A stretch of DNA of 9,244 nucleotides from Planctomycetaceae bacterium (lineage in GTDB: Bacteria > Planctomycetota > Planctomycetia > Planctomycetales > Planctomycetaceae), in assembly GCA_020426125.1 (NCBI GenBank), contig JAGQQQ010000524.1, positions 1-9,244 of the forward strand, given 5' to 3'. The notes beneath the pieces are model-generated. The model saw only the letters and a program-made list of their open reading frames with translations. It did no database searches and had not been told where the DNA came from. Shown piece after piece: positions 6,926-9,244 of this stretch. The position numbers and the translations under genes were made by a program. Positions within the stretch are counted from its first letter, which is position 1, and every line of letters starts with the position of its first letter.

Positions 6926-9244
6926 ATGCCCCAACCTATGAAGATAGCGATGAAACAGCTCAAGTACATTACGATTGCAACACTGATCGCATTCCCATTT
7001 CCCAGTTTCGCGGAGGAAGGGAAACCGACTGAGGAGAAGAAAGAGGAGAAGGTCACATTCGCTGATCATGTCCTTCCCATTTTCCGCGCGAAGTGTGGTT
7101 CTTGTCACAACGCGAATGATCGGAAAGGGGGCTTGGTGGTCGACAACTACGCTTCCCTGATGGAAGGGGGCTCGTCTGGTGCCGTCGTTGAAGTGGGAGA
7201 CGCGGGGTTAAGCTATTTGTGGATGCTCGTCAATCACGAAAGTGAACCCAAGATGCCGCCGAATGCGGATAAGCTTCCTGCCGAGGAGCTCGCGATCATT
7301 CAAAAGTGGATCGATTTTGGTGCTATGGAGAATGCCGGGAGCACCGCAATGGTTAAGAAAAAATCGAATCTCGCCAAGATCGAGGTTTCGACGGAGCGTC
7401 CAGCCAATGTTGCGATGCCGCAAAAGTATTATGGTGAGCCTGTGCACCAGCCCAGTTCCGTCAATGCCGTCACCGCATTGGCGACAAGCCCTTGGGCTCC
7501 GTTGGTGGCGGTATCTGGGTATCGTCAGGTCGCAGTCTACAACTCGCTGACCCTGGAAATGCTGGGGGTTCTTCCCTTCCCTGAGGGGCAACCGCAAATT
7601 CTCAAGTTCAGCCGCAACGGTTCCCTTCTGATGATTGGCGGAGGACGGGGTGGAGCGAGTGGAAAAGTGGTCGTTTACGACGTCGCAACTGGTGAGCGAA
7701 AAATCGAAGTTGGTGATGAGTACGATGAAGTCTTGGCAGCCGACATTAGCCCGGACCATAGCATGATTGCTTTGGGAGGGCCGAAAAAGATGCTCCGCGT
7801 CTATTCGACCGCGACTGGCGAATTGTTGTACGAACAAAAGAAGCATACGGATTGGTTGACCGCAATCGAATTTAGTCCGGATGGAGTGCTGCTGGCGAGC
7901 GGAGATCGCAGTGCCGGAGTCGTTGTCTGGGAAGCACATGCCGGGCAGATCTTTTATGACCTGGCCGGACATCAGGGGGCGATTTCAGATATCAGTTGGC
8001 GGCCTGACAGCAACGTGGTTGGAACAGCGTCCGAAGATGGGACGATCAAGCTTTGGGAGATGCAGAACGGAGGCCAGATTAAAAACTGGAATGCCCACGG
8101 CGGTGGTGTCACCGCGATGGACTATACACGGGACGGTCAGATCGTTTCGACTGGTCGGGATAATGTGACCCGGCTCTGGAATGGCGATGGAGCGAAGGTC
8201 CGAGATTTCCCGGCCATGGCGGATTTGGCCATGGAAGTAGCGTTCGATGCGGAGAGCAAACGAGTTCTCGCAGGGAATTGGCAAGGGATTATTGCGATCT
8301 GGAATTCAGAAGATGGTCAGCCAGTGGGGCAGATTGACACCAATCCCCCGACCGTCTCCAGTCAGATCGCGGCATGCGAAGTCCAATTGAACGAGCAGAA
8401 GAATGTCGCAGCCGGAAAATCTCAGGTGTTGGCGAAATTGAAGAAGGGAATCTCCGATCGGGAGATGGCAGCGAAAACGGCTCAAGAGGCTTCGGCCACG
8501 GCCGCTCAGAAAGCCGCTCAAGCGACGGTTCAGAAACAGGAAAGCGAGAAAGCTGTCGCGACCGCGACCACTGCGTACCAGGCTGCCGAGCAGGCCACGG
8601 CTCAGTCCCAGAAGGTTGCTCAGCAACTGACGCTCAAATCGCAGCAGGATAACACCAATGTTGCGAATCTCATGAAGGCGCTTCAGCAGGCCCAAGCAAC
8701 CTTCCAACAGGCTCAACTGACTCATCAGGCGACCGTGGACAACGTTCAAAAGCTGAGTGCTTTGAGTGCCGCCGCTTCCGAGAGTGCCAAGCCGACGGAA
8801 GCGGAGCAAAAGGTCCTTGGCAACGATGCAGCGGCAAAGCAGGCCGTTGCCACTCGTGCGGCGTTGGCGACGTCCGTTGCGGATGCCGCCGGAGCGGCCG
8901 CCAAAATGCAAGAGCAATCCGCGGCGAAAGTCCAAGAATCCCTGAAGGGAGTCGAACAAGCCAACGCCACTTTGGTTGCCGCTCAGCAGCAAGCGAAAGC
9001 GGCTCAGGAAGCTCTTGTCGTAGCGAACGCGGAACTCAAAAAGCTCCAGGAGGCTCAAGGCGCCGCTGGGAAGACATTAAATGACATGAAGGCGACCCTG
9101 AACACCGTGGTTGAGGCGGAGAAGGTTGCCATTGCCGCAGCCGCCCAATCCAAGGCCAATGCGGACAAACTTGCCGAGGCCGCTAAGCCTACCCCCGAGG
9201 AGATGAGCGCCATTCAAACCGCCGAAGCGGAGTTCAAGGCCGCG
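6926..9244 (+). CDS. Secreted c-type cytochrome–WD40 propeller–coiled-coil protein (3' partial)
   Basis: The frame is open for 773 codons to the window edge without a stop. In-frame ATGs lie at 6926, 6938 and 6950. I give the outermost, which has a weak GAGA 7 bases upstream; 6950 also opens a perfect Sec signal peptide (MKQLKYITIATLIAF, cleavage near SFA). Residues 43-130 are a planctomycete-type cytochrome c domain with C57-G-S-C60-H61 and a probable axial methionine M110 in the KMPP motif. Residues 175-472 contain seven WD40 blades, with typical endings such as KLWE, RLWN and AIWN. From residue 478 to the edge is an Ala/Gln/Lys/Glu-rich, almost proline-free helical region, probably a long coiled coil. 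WD40 propellers are protein-interaction platforms; with the heme domain this suggests an exported scaffold with electron-transfer capacity (inference). The C-terminus is not seen. Confidence 0.93.
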   Translation, partial: MPQPMKIAMKQLKYITIATLIAFPFPSFAEEGKPTEEKKEEKVTFADHVLPIFRAKCGSCHNANDRKGGLVVDNYASLMEGGSSGAVVEVGDAGLSYLWMLVNHESEPKMPPNADKLPAEELAIIQKWIDFGAMENAGSTAMVKKKSNLAKIEVSTERPANVAMPQKYYGEPVHQPSSVNAVTALATSPWAPLVAVSGYRQVAVYNSLTLEMLGVLPFPEGQPQILKFSRNGSLLMIGGGRGGASGKVVVYDVATGERKIEVGDEYDEVLAADISPDHSMIALGGPKKMLRVYSTATGELLYEQKKHTDWLTAIEFSPDGVLLASGDRSAGVVVWEAHAGQIFYDLAGHQGAISDISWRPDSNVVGTASEDGTIKLWEMQNGGQIKNWNAHGGGVTAMDYTRDGQIVSTGRDNVTRLWNGDGAKVRDFPAMADLAMEVAFDAESKRVLAGNWQGIIAIWNSEDGQPVGQIDTNPPTVSSQIAACEVQLNEQKNVAAGKSQVLAKLKKGISDREMAAKTAQEASATAAQKAAQATVQKQESEKAVATATTAYQAAEQATAQSQKVAQQLTLKSQQDNTNVANLMKALQQAQATFQQAQLTHQATVDNVQKLSALSAAASESAKPTEAEQKVLGNDAAAKQAVATRAALATSVADAAGAAAKMQEQSAAKVQESLKGVEQANATLVAAQQQAKAAQEALVVANAELKKLQEAQGAAGKTLNDMKATLNTVVEAEKVAIAAAAQSKANADKLAEAAKPTPEEMSAIQTAEAEFKAA

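Noticed and set aside
8306..9058. A 250-codon minus-strand frame rich in Leu, Arg and Gly
   Set aside because: It is the mirror of the Ala/Gln/Lys coiled-coil codons; the low-complexity sense strand avoids antisense stops. No domain is visible.
1..9244. CRISPR arrays, tRNA or rRNA genes, transposases, integration sites
   Set aside because: No regularly spaced repeats, no recognisable RNA gene, and no transposase or integrase motif was seen on either strand by eye.

Overview
The window looks like chromosomal DNA of a planctomycete. The evidence is the co-occurrence on one strand of four protein types that are expanded in that phylum: a Tat-exported DUF1501 protein, a PPC-domain protein, a bacterial Ig-like/DUF1549/DUF1553 protein, and a c-type cytochrome fused to a WD40 propeller. 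Base composition is moderate-GC (estimated by eye) and uniform, with no sign of mobile DNA. The genus cannot be fixed from the sequence alone.

Layout, all on the + strand. Positions 2-55 may hold the last codons of an upstream gene. Positions 56-219 are a leader with a perfect 17-base dyad (68-84), an inverted repeat enclosing a tandem 7-base repeat (138-167), and a ribosome binding site. The DUF1501 gene (220-1548) is followed by a good rho-independent terminator (1565-1604). A 200-base gap with a possible promoter leads to the PPC/Ig-like protein (1823-4282). The Big_2-DUF1549-DUF1553 gene (4349-6766) follows after 66 bases. A gap with two hairpins (6789-6854) precedes a long gene (6926 to beyond 9244) that encodes a signal peptide, one c-type heme motif, a seven-bladed WD40 propeller and a very long Ala/Gln/Lys-rich coiled coil. 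That gene runs off the right edge with no stop codon.

How the genes may work together (inference): all four products carry export signals, three of Sec type and one of Tat type. Two have heme-c-type motifs (CX4CH plus CXXCH in the DUF1549 protein, CXXCH in the WD40 protein). The other two supply an alkaline-phosphatase/sulfatase-like fold (DUF1501) and beta-sandwich scaffold or adhesion modules (PPC plus Ig-like repeats). This fits an extracytoplasmic, possibly redox-active, protein assembly. No substrate or reaction has been firmly established for these families, so the cluster is best described as an uncharacterised planctomycete export/redox module. I found no CRISPR array, tRNA, rRNA, transposase or phage gene.
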